From assembly GCA_001972305.1 (NCBI GenBank), contig BDDD01001632.1:1-64000 (forward strand): a stretch of 64,000 nt of DNA, written 5' to 3'. The notes under the pieces are model-generated. The model saw only the letters and a list, made by a program, of their open reading frames with translations. It did not search any database and was not told where the DNA came from. Shown here in pieces: positions 10,838-21,420 of this stretch (position 1 is the first letter of the stretch; the number at the start of each line of letters is the position of its first letter). The DNA is from Cephalotus follicularis. Taxonomy: Eukaryota; Streptophyta; Magnoliopsida; Oxalidales; Cephalotaceae. The position numbers and the translations under genes are program-made.

Positions 10838-12560
10838 TGATAAGCATAAAAATATGTTTTTTTAATGATTTATTTATTATATTTTTATGCTTAGAATAGA
10901 CTACTGTGGTGGTGTTTATTTCATTTTCAGGTATTATTTGATTATTGCGGAATAAGAGGAAATGAAGTTAAAACGCTAATTTTAGAGTTAAAGTGGTTTG
11001 AAGTTAACGATCGATTGAAGAATGCACCCACTTAGAAGGCTCAAAAGATATTGAATATTGGGCTCATTTTGTTCATAAAATTATTTGGAGCACTTTTAGT
11101 TTTTGGGCCGGTTCATTCTGAAGCTCCGATGAAGAGATATTGCAAGAAAACAAAAAGTTGAATCATTTGAAGCCTTGCAAAGCTTCAATGCTCAAATCTT
11201 CAGCGCCACGTGTCGATGATCTGCTGATCCGCTTCATTCAATTGGGCAATGCAACACGTCACAACAATTCAAGGCCATGCAATTGATACATCATGCGTCC
11301 ATCATACAAGCCCAGTATCCAGCATCATGCAATCCATCATGAAGCCTGCATGTATGTAGTCTCCAGCCGCAATTCAATGCATGCAACCAATCAATTCAAC
11401 GCCAGCACAAGTCCATGCATGCACAATGCAACGCAACATACATCAAGCCTCAATTCAGCAATTCACGCCTCATGCAAAACACATCAATGCATATATCCGA
11501 GCCCAGTATCCATGCATTCATTCAGCCCGCATCAGTCTTCAAGCCCATGCGTCACGAATCCATGTAACGAATCAGCCGCCAAATACACTTCAGTGCATAT
11601 CAAATACGAAAAAAAAACATTGTAATAAATTGTTAGGTTAGTCGGCTACAGATATATATATGGCATAAAACGATGAATTAAGGGCGGTAGACAGTTAGAG
11701 CTGCAACGCAAATAGACAGAAACACAGGCGAGAAAAGAAGAGAGGCGCACGACAGGTGAAGGATGAAGAATTCTTTGAAGATTATTGTTGCCTCCATCGT
11801 CATGTCCGACTAAGTTTCTCTAATCCCTAGATGTAGATGAACCCATGTTATATATATATTCCAGTTTTGGTTTCAAGTTTAAATGCATGTTTGTAAGACA
11901 CTTTTTCTTATTAATGTAGTGACAACATTGATGAGAATAATTTTTAATATATAAAATCTGTTTTGATGATTTATTGTTAGTAGCTTTATTTCATCTATAT
12001 CATGCAATACTTTTTTTTTATGTGATTGAACCAATGACAGCCTTGAGAATATCAAGGTGTGACAAGATAGGTTGTACCTAGGCTAAATCACTAGTTTGCT
12101 GTGTTAATCAAAGACACCCTTTAACCAATCCACCTTTTGAGAGTATCAAGGTTTGACAGGATAGGTTGTACCTAGGTTAATTCGGTAATTTTCTGCGCTA
12201 AACTGAAACTTGTGCCATGAATTTTAATATATATATACATGCGGGGATTCTCACATCTACGGGATTGCTGTTTCATATTATTATTTTTATTTATTTTGTT
12301 AGTTTACGTTAGATATTTAATTTGAATTGTTTTGTTTTTCATTAAATTATTTTAATTCAAAACCAATCCTCTTTTAAATTCATTTTATTTGCATTGTCAA
12401 CTTAGATTAAATTAATTTCATATTCGTTATTTTTATTTAATTGCATCCTAAGTTTATTTTTATAGCATCTCCTTTCAGCTCTTCGTGGGAACGATCCCTA
12501 CTTTTACTTTCTAAATTGTTAGATTAGGGTAATTTTGATTCGGCCTAACGACACCCATCA
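10838..12560 (+). repeat. 5' LTR of element B
   Basis: It begins TGATAAGCAT and ends ACACCCATCA just before the primer site. A perfect inverted repeat, AAGCATAAAAATAT (10842-10855) and ATATTTTTATGCTT (10879-10892), forms a terminal hairpin. The middle is rich in ATGCA words. Two roughly 80-bp repeats around GATAGGTTGTACCTAGG lie near 12050-12190. No GCGTCGACGC array was seen, unlike LTR C and D. Confidence 0.9.
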
Positions 12561-12566
12561 AAATTT

Positions 12567-12584
12567 TGGCGCCGTTGCCGGGGA
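12567..12584 (+). other. tRNA-Asp primer-binding site of B
   Basis: TGGCGCCGTTGCCGGGGA is complementary to the 3' end of plant tRNA-Asp, the primer typical of Athila-type gypsy elements. It lies 6 bp after the LTR. Confidence 0.9.
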
Positions 12585-12674
12585 GCGTAGTGAGTGTCAT
12601 AAAAATAGCTTAGTGAGTTATTCAAAAAAAAAAAAAACTTAGGAAATTTTCTTTTTTTCATTGTAGTTAAATGC

Positions 12675-14087
12675 ATGCTAGGTCGCCGATCGTTGGATTC
12701 TGAAATACTTACTTGCGACCTAGAGATTGAAAGAACTTTAGCTAGAATTAGAGCGAATAACAGAATGGGTGAAAATCATGACGCGCAACAAAGCTGGCCA
12801 TTAATCGAACATTTTACCCCAGGTACATATACCACTGCTTCATTCATTAGGGTGCCTGCTGTCCAAACTGCTCAAAATGAGATTAAGTCCAGTATTATTC
12901 AGATGTTACTATCCTTTTATGGACTTGCCAATGAGGAACCATACAAGCATTTGGATGAATTCATTGAGATTTGCTCCACGTTTAAAATTCAAAATTTATC
13001 GGAGGATAACGTTAAGCTGATCTTATTTCCATTCTCATTGAAAGATAGAGCTAAACAATGGTTACATTCCTTAGACTCCATAATCATCACTACGTGGGCA
13101 CAATTACAACAAGAGTTCCTCAAGAAATATTTTCCCATAGGCCAAACTAACCAGATAAGACGAGCTCTCACTAGCTTTTCGCAACAAGATGGTGAGCAGT
13201 TCCACGAGTCATGGGAAATATTAAAGGACCTCATTCGAAAATGTCCCCATCATGCCGTTCCTAAATGGCAGTTAGTCCAATGCTTCTATGATGGACTGAC
13301 CGCACAAAATAGATAGATGGTGGATGCTTCTTGTGGAGGTACATTCATGCATAAAAGTGAAGACGAAGCTTGGCAATTGTTTGAGGCCCTTAGCGAGAAC
13401 TCTTTACACCATTTATCATCCATAATAGAGTCCTCCGCAACGGGTACTCAAAAGAAAGGAGGTATTTATGAGGTGAGCCAATTTGAGACCATCAAGGCTA
13501 AAGTGGGCATCCTATTACAAAAGTTAGATAAAGTGCTAACCATAGGAATGCTTCCTACGCAATCTACTCAGACTTCTACTGCACACGAGGCTTGCGTCTT
13601 ATGTGCTAATCCGACACATTACATGAGTGATTGCCCGCTTACTGTGCATTATCCGGATTTTGTTCAAGAACAAGAACAAGCAATACAAGGATTCCAACGA
13701 CCGGGAAATGATCCATATTCCAACACGTATAACCCGGGATGGAGGAATCACCCCAATTTTTCATGGAAGCAATCCAATACTAGCCAAAATCCCCCGTATA
13801 GGCAAGATAATTCCTTTCCTTATCAGAATGCCTATAGGGATGTGCAACAATCGAATTTTTCACCTCAAGTGCCCTTGTCAAATGAAGATAAATCGGATAA
13901 AGTATTTTTTGTGTTAGATGGGATCAACAAGAACAGCCAGAAATATGATCAGATCATTCACTCCCATACCCAATCCATCTCAAAATTGGAAACGCAAATA
14001 GGACAGCTAGCTGATATGATGAGAAAGAGAGAAGAAGGCCACCTACCCAGTCAAGTGGTAGGCAATCTGAGAAATCAGGCAGGATAG
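12675..14087 (+). pseudogene. gag of element B
   Basis: The Retrotrans_gag-type region has MLLSFYGLANEEPYKHLDEF, LFPFSLKDRAKQWL and FLKKYFPIGQTNQIRR, the standard plant Athila/Tat gag motifs. It is followed by a CCHC-like knuckle, CVLCANPTHYMSDCP, near 13595-13640. A proline/asparagine-rich linker and a coiled-coil-like C-terminal part (SISKLETQIGQLADMM) follow. Gag would form the particle and bind the RNA. The region is nearly intact. Confidence 0.85.
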
Positions 14088-14123
14088 TGTTCCTACGTAG
14101 AACAAGCCCAAGAAATTACTACC

Positions 14124-15245
14124 TTGAGAAGTGGTCGAGTAATCGAAGGAATGCAAGAAACTATCTCAAATCCTGATCCGATTAATGAAAAGAATCCCGA
14201 AGAGAGTGTGTCCTCCGAGAGTGGTGAGAAAGAGACCGTTGGCAAATCTGAAATGGAAGTCACTAAAGCATCCACTTCTAAAGAAAGTGAACAAAACGGG
14301 AAAGAAAAAGACATTACCTTTGCCACACCTAAAGCACCTTTCCCCGAGTGTTTGCGATCTCCGTCTTTAGTTCCTCCGTTTGGTAAAAAGTTAGCAAGAA
14401 TGGACGAGATGATGGAACTGTTCAAACAAGTCCAAATCAACATTCCTCTCTTAGATGCAATACGACAAGTTCCAGCTTATGCCAAGTTCTTAAAGGACTT
14501 ATGCACCACGAAGCGTAAGCTGAAAACGTACATTCCAAAAACGGTCCATCTCATAGAGCAGGTGAGCGCAGTGCTTTCTAACAAGTTACCACTTAAACTA
14601 AAAGATCCTGGAGCTCCTCTGATATCTTGCAAAATTGGAAATTTACAAATAGAGAGAGCACTTTTGGATTTAGGGGCTAGCGTTAACATCCTCCCTAGCT
14701 CAGTTTATGACCATTTTGGGGTTGGAGAATTGAAACCCGCTGAGGTAACCCTTCAACTTGCTGATAGATCTTTGAAAATCCCGAAGGGATTCATTGAGGA
14801 CGTGCTAGTGAAAGTAGACGAGCTTTATTTTCCTGTGGATTTCCTTGTGCTCGATATGGAAACACATGCGATTGGGAAACCACATTCGATTATCTTAGGT
14901 CATACTTTCTTAGCAACAGCAAATGCATGCATAAATTGTCGATCTGGAGCTATGGACATATCCTTTGGTAATAAGAAATTGAGAATAAACATCTTCAATG
15001 CACCCCTAGGACCTCAAGGTGAGGAGGCTTATTTTGCCATAGATAGTATAGATAGGACATATCTTCAGAGTTTCGTTGACGATGATTGTGAGGCAGATTC
15101 ATACACTGTTGAGATTAATGCCCTGTTGGATTCTCCTTTGATACACTCGACTCCTGATAGGATTGACACACAGTGGTTGAAAAATGAAGCTGAGTTAGCA
15201 TGGCTAGAAAATAAGCTTAATAAGACAACATTAGATAGCGAATGA
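14124..15245 (+). CDS. Retropepsin-type protease region of B
   Basis: This 373-residue frame has a charged N-terminal linker (about 1-100), then FKQVQINIPLLDAIRQVPAYAKFLKDLC, the gag-protease junction segment common in Athila/Tat elements. The aspartic protease fold follows with LLDLGASVNILPSSVY (about residue 180) and HSIILGHTFLATANACINCRSG near 250-275. DLGAS in place of DTGAS is usual for this lineage. The enzyme would cut the gag precursor. No polymerase region follows; the element moves straight on to the tryptophan-rich ORF. Confidence 0.85.
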   Translation: MRSGRVIEGMQETISNPDPINEKNPEESVSSESGEKETVGKSEMEVTKASTSKESEQNGKEKDITFATPKAPFPECLRSPSLVPPFGKKLARMDEMMELFKQVQINIPLLDAIRQVPAYAKFLKDLCTTKRKLKTYIPKTVHLIEQVSAVLSNKLPLKLKDPGAPLISCKIGNLQIERALLDLGASVNILPSSVYDHFGVGELKPAEVTLQLADRSLKIPKGFIEDVLVKVDELYFPVDFLVLDMETHAIGKPHSIILGHTFLATANACINCRSGAMDISFGNKKLRINIFNAPLGPQGEEAYFAIDSIDRTYLQSFVDDDCEADSYTVEINALLDSPLIHSTPDRIDTQWLKNEAELAWLENKLNKTTLDSE

Positions 15246-15452
15246 GATCATCTATCCCATTACACTCACAAAATTGCCACGCCTGACCAAACGTCCTTTG
15301 ACATAGAGTTTGATAGCAACTTCATTGAATGCTTGAAGGAAATAGAGGATGATGAATCAATTCAACAGGAATTTTTGAAGTGGCTAGATAATGGGGTTAT
15401 TAAATCCATCTAGAATAGGGAACACGAATTTGATGAAATCATCAGTGAGTGT

Positions 15453-15974
15453 ATGAGGGAATTTGAGGAGATTGAAAAAGGAGATTTATTTGAGGTGCTA
15501 GGTCCACAACCATTAGAATTAGAGGGTCCATTGCCCACATCTTGGCATAAACCATTCATAGAAAAGTCTCCGAAATTTGAATTAAAAGAATTTCCTTGTA
15601 ATTCATTTGAAATTGTGAATGTTCTTTGGGATTGGGAGACTAGTAATTGGGTAGATTGCGTTCTTGACAGTTTTTACTGGTGGAATTCTTATTGGGATTG
15701 TTCTTATATTGTAAAAGTTGTTTTCTATCATTGTGTTGATACACTTAAATGTCATGCTTCTATTGATGGATTTTATTGGTGGAAATATTTTTGGGATGTT
15801 ATTTATATTGTTCAAACTATGCTTTCACCTGGTATTTTTGAGTTTACTTGGACAGGTTTTAAAGACACATTTAACGTCCATGGGCCGTGTTTGAAACCAT
15901 ATATGGATGGAATTACTGATGGACAGATCATTGAGTCTGTTGACTTGATTGATCCTGTCTACACTCCTCTTTGA
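15453..15974 (+). CDS. Tryptophan-rich ORF of unknown function in B
   Basis: This 173-residue ORF lies where pol would be expected. After an acidic start it carries two copies of a WW-rich unit: DSFYWWNSYWDCSYIVK at about residues 72-88, then DGFYWWKYFWDVIYIVQ at about 105-121. A conserved-looking tail follows the second copy (LSPGIFEF). I do not recognise the family. The same unit occurs on the minus strand in element D at about 42880-43030, so it belongs to this element group and is not a chance ORF. The high aromatic content could suit membrane or RNA contact, but I assign no function. Confidence 0.6.
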   Translation: MREFEEIEKGDLFEVLGPQPLELEGPLPTSWHKPFIEKSPKFELKEFPCNSFEIVNVLWDWETSNWVDCVLDSFYWWNSYWDCSYIVKVVFYHCVDTLKCHASIDGFYWWKYFWDVIYIVQTMLSPGIFEFTWTGFKDTFNVHGPCLKPYMDGITDGQIIESVDLIDPVYTPL

Positions 15975-17285
15975 TATCCACACCAGCTGCGTCTAGCCAA
16001 AGACGTTAAAGCAAAGCGCTTAGTGGGAGGCAACCCACTATTTTTGTTTTATTTATGTATCTCATTTCTTTTACGTTTTTGTTTTTGTATTTGTAGGTAA
16101 TTTAAGTGCGGATTGATAATCTTCAAAATTTTCCGCTGCACTGATAGATTATTTCAAGCTTCACGATCATATCCGGTAAATCCTACCCCATTGTTCATTT
16201 ATTTATTGGCATTGTTTGATTATTTTTGTTCATTTATTGTTATTTTTCTAGTTGTGTTTCATTGCATTGAGGACAATGCAACGTTTAAGTATGTGGGGGT
16301 TTAGTACCGTAGTTTATTTTAATTTTGAAAGTAGGAATAAATGTTGATATACTTAGAAATAATAGAAAACCCCATAGGAGAAATAATAAAAATTTTGTTT
16401 TCAAGGAAAAGAAAAGGAATATATCTCAAGGTAGGAGTTTGTGCGAATAAATGAATAAATGAAAATATAAAAGGTCAGTCTTGTGTGTTTTCATGGTTTC
16501 ATAAATTTTAGTAAGGAGAAAGACATAGAATTGAAGTTCTTGCATATTAAAAAAAGAAGAAGAAGAAAAATAATGTTTATTTTACCTTTTTGAATTCAGT
16601 CTTAGTCTGTAGCCTATTTGATTCGAGTAATTAAATCCGAGGGGTGTTTTACACCTAGTTCCTTAAAGCCAACTAGTTTGAGAGTAACTGGTCGAAAGCT
16701 CGCTACATGGGTCTTATACAAAGCTTAAGAGATCAAGACATTGCACGAATTTAAGTTGGTAAAAAAAAAAAGAAAAAAAAAGAAAAAAAAAAGAAAAAAG
16801 AAAAGCAAAAGAAAGAACATGTGTATAAGTGCTAAAGTTCTTTGTCTGACTCCAAACTAGGATTTTATGTTGCTAAGAATGAATACATTGATTGGTATAT
16901 ATGGTGAAACAATAAAAAAATTGTTTGCTAAAGATTCCTTAATTGAGATATGTTTTGATTCTAGAACTTGGAACAAGATAATAAAATTTAAGTATGGGGG
17001 TGTTCTATGAATTTTTGAGTAGAGATACATTTAACCTATTGTCAAATTTTTGATGAACTGAATTTTGTGTGTTTATTCACTTAGAAAACACTCACGAGAC
17101 AAAACTCGTCCACTAGGACCACCTAGGGGTTTAAAGGCATGTTGCATGTGCTAAATGCAATCGTGATTCCTACGAAAGTGAGTTAGGTTTTTATGTTTGC
17201 TGTTTTAGTTTTAGTTTTTATGTTCTTATTTTAGCTTTCCATTTGGTTTGCTTGAGGACAAGCAAAGTGCAAGTATGGGGGTATT
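15975..17285 (+). other. 3' noncoding region and polypurine tract of B
   Basis: About 1.3 kb carries no gene. A poly(A)-rich run lies at 16760-16805. A purine tract AAGTATGGGGGTATT (17271-17285) directly precedes the 3' LTR, with look-alikes AAGTATGTGGGGGT (about 16287) and AAGTATGGGGGTGTT (about 16991). From about 16593 to the LTR the sequence matches the minus strand of D (42305 down to 41535) at high identity. Confidence 0.8.
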
Positions 17286-19026
17286 TGATAAGCATAAAAA
17301 TATGTTTTTTTAATGATTTAATTATTATATTTTTATGCTTGGAATAGACTACTGTGGTGGTGTTTATTTGATTTTCAGGTATTATTTGATTATTGCAGAA
17401 TAAGGGAAAATGAAGTTAAAACGCTAATTTTAGAGTTAAAGTGGTTTGAAGTTAACGATCGATTGAAGAATGCACCCACTTAGAAGGCTCAAAAGATATT
17501 GAATATTGGGCTCATTTTGTTCATAAAATTATTTGGAGCACTTTTAGTTCTTGGGCCGGTTCATTCTGAAGCTCCGATGAAGAGATATTGCAAGAAAACA
17601 AAAAGTTGAATCATTTGAAGCCTTGCAAAGCTTCAATGCTCAAATCTTCAGCGCCACATGTCGATGATCTGCCGAGCCGCTTCATTCAATTGGGCAATGC
17701 AACACGCCACAACAATTCAAGGCCATGCAATTGATACATCATGCGTCCATCATACAAGCCCAGTATCCAGCATCATGCAATCCATCATGAAGCCTGCATG
17801 TATGTAGTCTCCAGCCGCAATTCAATGCATGCAACCAATCAATTCAACGCCAGCACAAGTCCATGCATGCACAATGCAACGCCACATACATCAAGCCTCA
17901 ATTCAGCAATTCACGCCTCATGCAATACACATCAATGCATATATCCGAGCCCAGTATCCATGCATTCATTCAGCCCGCATCAGTCTTCAAGCCCATGCGT
18001 CACGAATCCATGTAACGAATCAGCCGCCAAATACACTTCAGTGCATATCAAATACGAAAAAAAAACATTGTAATAAATTGTTAGGTTAGTCGGCTACAGA
18101 TATATATATGGCATAAAACGATGAATTAAGGGCGGTAGACAGTTAGAGCTGCAACGCAAATAGACAGAAACACAGGCGAGAAAAGAAGAGAGGCGCACGA
18201 CAGGTGAAGGATGAAGAATTCTTTGAAGATTATTGTTGCCTCCATCGTCATGTCCGACTAAGTTTCTCTAATCCCTAGATGTAGATGAACCCATGTTATA
18301 TATATATTCCAGTTTTGGTTTCAAGTTTAAATGCATGTTTGTAAGACACTTTTTCTTATTAATGTAGTGACAACATTGATGAGAATAATTTTTAATATAT
18401 AAAATCTGTTTTGATGATTTATTGTTAGTAGCTTTATTTCATCTATATCATGCAATACTTTTTTTTATGTGATTGAACTAATGACAGCCTTTAACCAATC
18501 AACCTTTTGAGAGTATCAAGGTGTGACAGAATAGGTTGTACCTAGGATAAATCACTAGTTTGCTGTGTTAATCAAAGACACCCTTTAACCAATCAACCTT
18601 TTGAGAGTATCAATGTTTGACAGGATAGGTTGTACCTAGGTTAATTCGGTAAGTTTCTTCGCTAAACTGAAACTTGTGCCCTGAATTTGAATATATATAT
18701 ATACATGCGGGGATTCTCACATCTACGGGATTGCTGTTTCATATTGTTTTATTTATTTATTTTGTTAGTTTACGTTAGATATTTAATTTGAATTGTTTTG
18801 TTTTTCATTAAATTAGTTTAATTCAAAACCAATCCTCTTTTCAATTCATTTTATTTGCATTGTTAACTTAGATTAAATTAATTTCGTATTCGTTATTTTT
18901 GTTTAATTGCATCCTAAGTTTATTTTTATAGCATCTCCTTTCAGCTCTTCGTGAGAACGATCCCTACTTTCACTTGCTAAATTGTTAGATTAGGGTAATT
19001 TTGATTCGGCCTAACGACACCCATCA
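17286..19026 (+). repeat. 3' LTR of element B
   Basis: This is a near-copy of 10838-12560, with the same TGATAAGCAT start, hairpin and ACACCCATCA end. Differences are scattered substitutions plus small length changes, for example around 18480. It follows the polypurine tract directly. Confidence 0.92.
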
Positions 19027-19520
19027 AGGGGTCCTCTTGACGTGTAGTATGATCAACTGATCTTCTTACTGCTTCAGCTCGCCTAACTGGTCTTGCAGCT
19101 GATGTCTGTTCTGGTGCTTCTGCAGCTTCTGCTGTATGCCTACCTGGTTTTGTAGTGGGTTGTTCTACTGCAGCTGCATGCTGTTGCATAAATTCATTCA
19201 TCTGATTTATCATGGCACACATCCTCCTCATAAAACCTCTGGGCTCCTCTCGGGCAGGAGGAACAGCTTCTGCTTCTTGAGCTACATTTACTTCTTCTTG
19301 TTCTTCGGCATCTCTATTCGCTCGAGTGCGTCTAGTCAACGGCCCGACTCTCGCTCCTCTTGCAGTTCTACTTCAACGTCCTGCCATACCTTTACTGCTT
19401 TGCATTAGAAAGAATAGGTCAATATCCACTAATATCAAACCTTAACTCTAGAATCATAAACTTTATCCTTAACACTCCACTTACCAAGGACCCTATCCTG
19501 GCATATCCAGTATAGTACGG

Positions 19521-19536
19521 CTCTGATACCACAAAT
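19521..19536 (-). other. tRNA-Met primer-binding site of A
   Basis: On the minus strand the sequence reads TGGTATCAGAG, complementary to initiator tRNA-Met. It lies next to the end of the LTR (TGTC at 19537 on the plus strand) and upstream of gag. Confidence 0.85.
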
Positions 19537-20099
19537 TGTCATGCCCCGAACCGAGGGATGGGCCCATGGCCCGACACATAGCTTACCGTACACATGACTT
19601 ACCAATTACCATAAATTCAACCATCATAAAAATTTTAAAACTCTAATTCATAATCTCTCATTCAGAAAATCATCAATCAATTATGTGGATAAGCCCAGAT
19701 TTATACAATACTGTCTTGAGTAAGCTCTACCACAAGCCGACAGGTCATATGAATTATTACATAATTCTCACTTACTAAACTGGTCCGCAGAACTGCACTG
19801 ACAAGTAGGAGAACTTACACTGCTCTTTATCCTTTGGGTTGCTGTGACGCTCCACTTGTACCTGAACCTGACCATGCAGAGAATGGGTCATCAACCCATA
19901 GTTGTGTAGGCACTATATGTAGAACTATGCAGATGCAATTATCATGGAAGATGCATGCATGCCACTTCACAAATGCAACCCATATTCATGTATGCAACAC
20001 CATAATTTACTTTCAGGTGCATATCAGTTTCCTCAGATTACTCTACTCAACAAGGTAGACTTCACAATCTTAACATACCAGGCAGAGGAGTTGGTCTGG

Positions 20100-20390
20100 T
20101 TACTATGTAAGGTTCGCCCTTGGGTTCACCCACCTTGTGGAATTCACCCTTAGGTTCACCTGCCATGCGGAATTCACCCTTAGGTTCACCCTTTCTGGTG
20201 GAATTCACCCTTAGGTTCACCTGCTAAGCAGGGTTAGCCCTGAGGTTCACTTGCCATGTGGAATTCACCCTTAGGTTCACCTGCTCTGGCAGAATTCACC
20301 CCCTTTAGGCTCACATGCTGCAAGACAGTCACTATGTGGAATTCACTCTTAAGTTCACCTGCTATAGGACGTGTCACTAACAAGTCTATA
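20100..20390. repeat. Minisatellite in A LTR (AATTCACCCTTAGGTTCACC)
   Basis: About eight imperfect tandem units of roughly 30-38 bp each contain GAATTCACCCTTAGGTTCACCTG or a close variant. Confidence 0.85.
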
Positions 20391-20459
20391 CATATCAGGC
20401 GGAGAAGGTAGTCTGCTCGACGCTCTTTAGGCGCTATACTATGCAGGCATTGGGCGTTA

Positions 20460-20594
20460 GTCTTCTTTGCGCCTTAAAGGATTGGTCTGCTCAGCAAAGG
20501 TGAGGGCTAGTCAGCTCGGCATGCATGGACTAGTATGCTCGACGACCATGTGGACTGGTCTACTCGGCAATCATGGACTAGTTTGCTCGGTGAC
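20460..20594. repeat. Minisatellite in A LTR (GACTGGTCTGCTCGGC), left part
   Basis: Imperfect units of about 24-48 bp are built on ATGGACTAGTNTGCTCGGC and CCATGTGGACTGGTCTGCTCGGC. The array is cut by S3 and continues at 25020-25210 with the same units. Confidence 0.85.
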
Positions 20595-21335
20595 TGTCAC
20601 ACCCGTTTCCTACCGAGACGGATGCGACAATCACGTGGCAAGCCTCCTTTCGGAAACCACCACGTGATATCTTAAAACCTGAAATTTCTTTAAAACAATT
20701 TCATCAAACCACAAGTTAAGCTTTTTCCAAAAACTTGAAAATTTTTCTAACTCTTAAAATTTTACGAAAATCGGGCATGTAGTATCCGTTTATCGGACTA
20801 TGCCCCACTGCAAAGAAAAACAAGTTATAAAAACACACTCCCGAAGGAGGAATCAACAGTTTGTAAAGTGGGCTCAGCCCTCAGCAATCACAAATGGGCT
20901 CAGCCCTCAGCAAACCACAATTTTTAAAGCAGTAAACATGGGTTGGGCTCAGCCTCAACCATATCATCAAGCAAGAAAAGTAAATCTATAGGGCTCGGCC
21001 CTTTACAAGCAAAACTATAAAGGAAAACGTTTATATGAAAACATAAGTAAATGCATAATTAAAATGTTGATGTAATGCTGCTATGCATGTGTTGAAATCC
21101 TGGTAGCATGCCCTGCCTCCGTGGTCCATCATCTACAGCAATAACTAGTAATCATCTTGTCTCTATCTGGAAGGGAAAGAAAAATGAGGGGGTTAGTCCA
21201 AATGACTAAGTGAGTAGAAACAACAAATACATCTCCCATAACTATGTATCAAATAAAATGAGAAATAATATAAGCTCAAAGTAAAATACAAAGTAAATCT
21301 ACGGTAAGAATGAAATCAAGAATCACAAAGGAAAT

Positions 21336-21420
21336 CAAGATCCAAAGGGATAGTCAAAATCAACAGAAGATGTCAAGATCCAAAGGGATAGTCAAAATCA
21401 ACAGAAGATGTCAAGATCCA
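21336..21420. repeat. Tandem repeat inside S3
   Basis: Two nearly identical units of about 38 bp contain GTCAAGATCCAAAGGGATAG and AAAATCAACAGAAGAT. Looser copies of the AAGATCC word continue to about 21480. Confidence 0.8.

Larger units (their letters stand above)
10838..19026 (+). mobile_element. Gag-protease Athila-like LTR element B, whole ends
   Basis: Two LTRs of about 1.73 kb flank a 4.7-kb interior with a tRNA-Asp primer site, gag, protease, a tryptophan-rich ORF, a long 3' noncoding region and a polypurine tract. No reverse transcriptase or integrase region is present, so it is a non-autonomous element of the gag-bearing kind. Target copies are ATGGG (10833-10837) and AGGGG (19027-19031), one base apart. 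By eye the LTRs differ by roughly 2 percent, suggesting an insertion on the order of a million years ago. The coding region looks nearly whole, with one or two breaks. It sits inside gag of A. Confidence 0.88.
8274..19339 (-). pseudogene. gag of element A, split by three insertions
   Basis: The minus-strand gag lies in pieces. The N-terminal part is at about 19027-19339, with a glutamate/alanine-rich stretch and FMRRMCAMINQMNEF. The central Retrotrans_gag part is at about 10352-10837 (GEAEHWWRMIESSW, FNERFYPEVEVDKREAEF). The C-terminal part with zinc knuckles is at about 8274-8720 (CVHCGRTNHASDDC and CMNCGAMDH). Insertions R, C and B separate the pieces. In the family gag forms the particle shell. 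It is a fossil with several breaks. Confidence 0.82.

Noticed and set aside
11293-11641. Overlapping 110- and 86-residue ORFs, present again at 17741-18089
   Set aside because: They are duplicated only because they lie in the two LTRs of B. The composition is low-complexity (H, S, A from ATGCA words), with no domain.
16740-16810. Poly(A) run as the tail of a retroposed gene
   Set aside because: The flanking sequence is continuous with the conserved 3' noncoding block of B and no direct repeats bracket it.
19521-19536. tRNA-like sequences near LTR ends
   Set aside because: These are primer-binding sites complementary to tRNA 3' ends. No cloverleaf or full tRNA gene surrounds them here or at 12567, 28057, 46176, 59021 or 61375.
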